Under the pieces are notes generated by a model. That model worked only from the letters and a program-made list of their open reading frames with translations, was not told the origin of the DNA and ran no database searches. A stretch of 15,000 nucleotides of DNA from Chromera velia (lineage: Eukaryota; Sar; Chromeraceae). Position numbers and translations under genes: made by a program. This document shows positions 14,940-15,000 of the stretch, in pieces; within the stretch, counting starts at the first letter, position 1; every line of letters begins with the position of its first letter. The DNA is taken from positions 18,135 to 33,134 of the forward strand of contig JAHBMJ010005920.1 of assembly GCA_018398765.1 (NCBI GenBank). The letters are read 5' to 3'.

Positions 14940-15000
14940 CTAGAGGGAAAAAAAGGAGGAAAAGAGAAAGAAGGTAGAACGACACAGTGTTGTTGAGCTC
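14940..15000 (-). other. Intron end (pyrimidine tract) of the right-edge gene
   Basis: The minus strand reads as a dense C/T tract from about 14985 to 14940, ending in TAG. This is the 3' end of an intron whose donor is outside the window. Confidence 0.5.

Overview
The window looks like repeat-rich, gene-poor nuclear DNA of a eukaryote. It has a Ty3/gypsy-type retroelement, a DNA transposon with long terminal inverted repeats, several mini- and microsatellites, and gene pieces bounded by GT/AG splice signals behind long pyrimidine tracts. Bacterial operon structure is absent. The mixed base composition and the decayed elements would fit an alga or other protist, for example an alveolate, but I cannot name the organism from the sequence.

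Layout. Positions 1-2900 hold no convincing gene. They contain a 12-bp repeat, an 18-bp C-rich repeat, two blocks of one G-rich minisatellite family (the second a clean 178-bp higher-order repeat), an AT-rich island between the blocks, and an 18-bp tandem repeat. Positions 2944-5449 (+) are a broken gene: a compact zinc finger and coiled coil at the N-terminus, then at least 500 residues of protein-like sequence cut by stops and frame changes. Positions 5868-9702 (-) are a dead Ty3/gypsy element with gag, protease, reverse transcriptase and RNase H in order. It has 13 in-frame stops, two damaged active sites, no recognisable integrase and no LTRs that I could find. Positions 9703-11742 have no confident gene.

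Positions 11748-13670 are a 1,923-bp DNA-transposon-like element. It has 259-bp inverted repeats (19 mismatches, no gaps) and a 5-bp direct repeat TCTAT on each side. Inside are a plus-strand fragment resembling a transposase C-terminal region and a minus-strand coiled-coil/Lys-rich reading frame broken by two TAG codons. Positions 13976-14939 (-) hold what looks like two exons of a host gene running in from the right edge.

The common theme is decay. Each of the stops I place in gag, pol and the minus-strand transposon ORF can come from a sense codon by one C-to-T or G-to-A change, and 15 of the 19 differences between the transposon's two arms are transitions. This suggests deamination or a RIP-like process, but it has not been tested statistically. 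The strongest candidate for something undescribed is the 11748-13670 transposon. The broken zinc-finger gene at 2944-5449 comes second.
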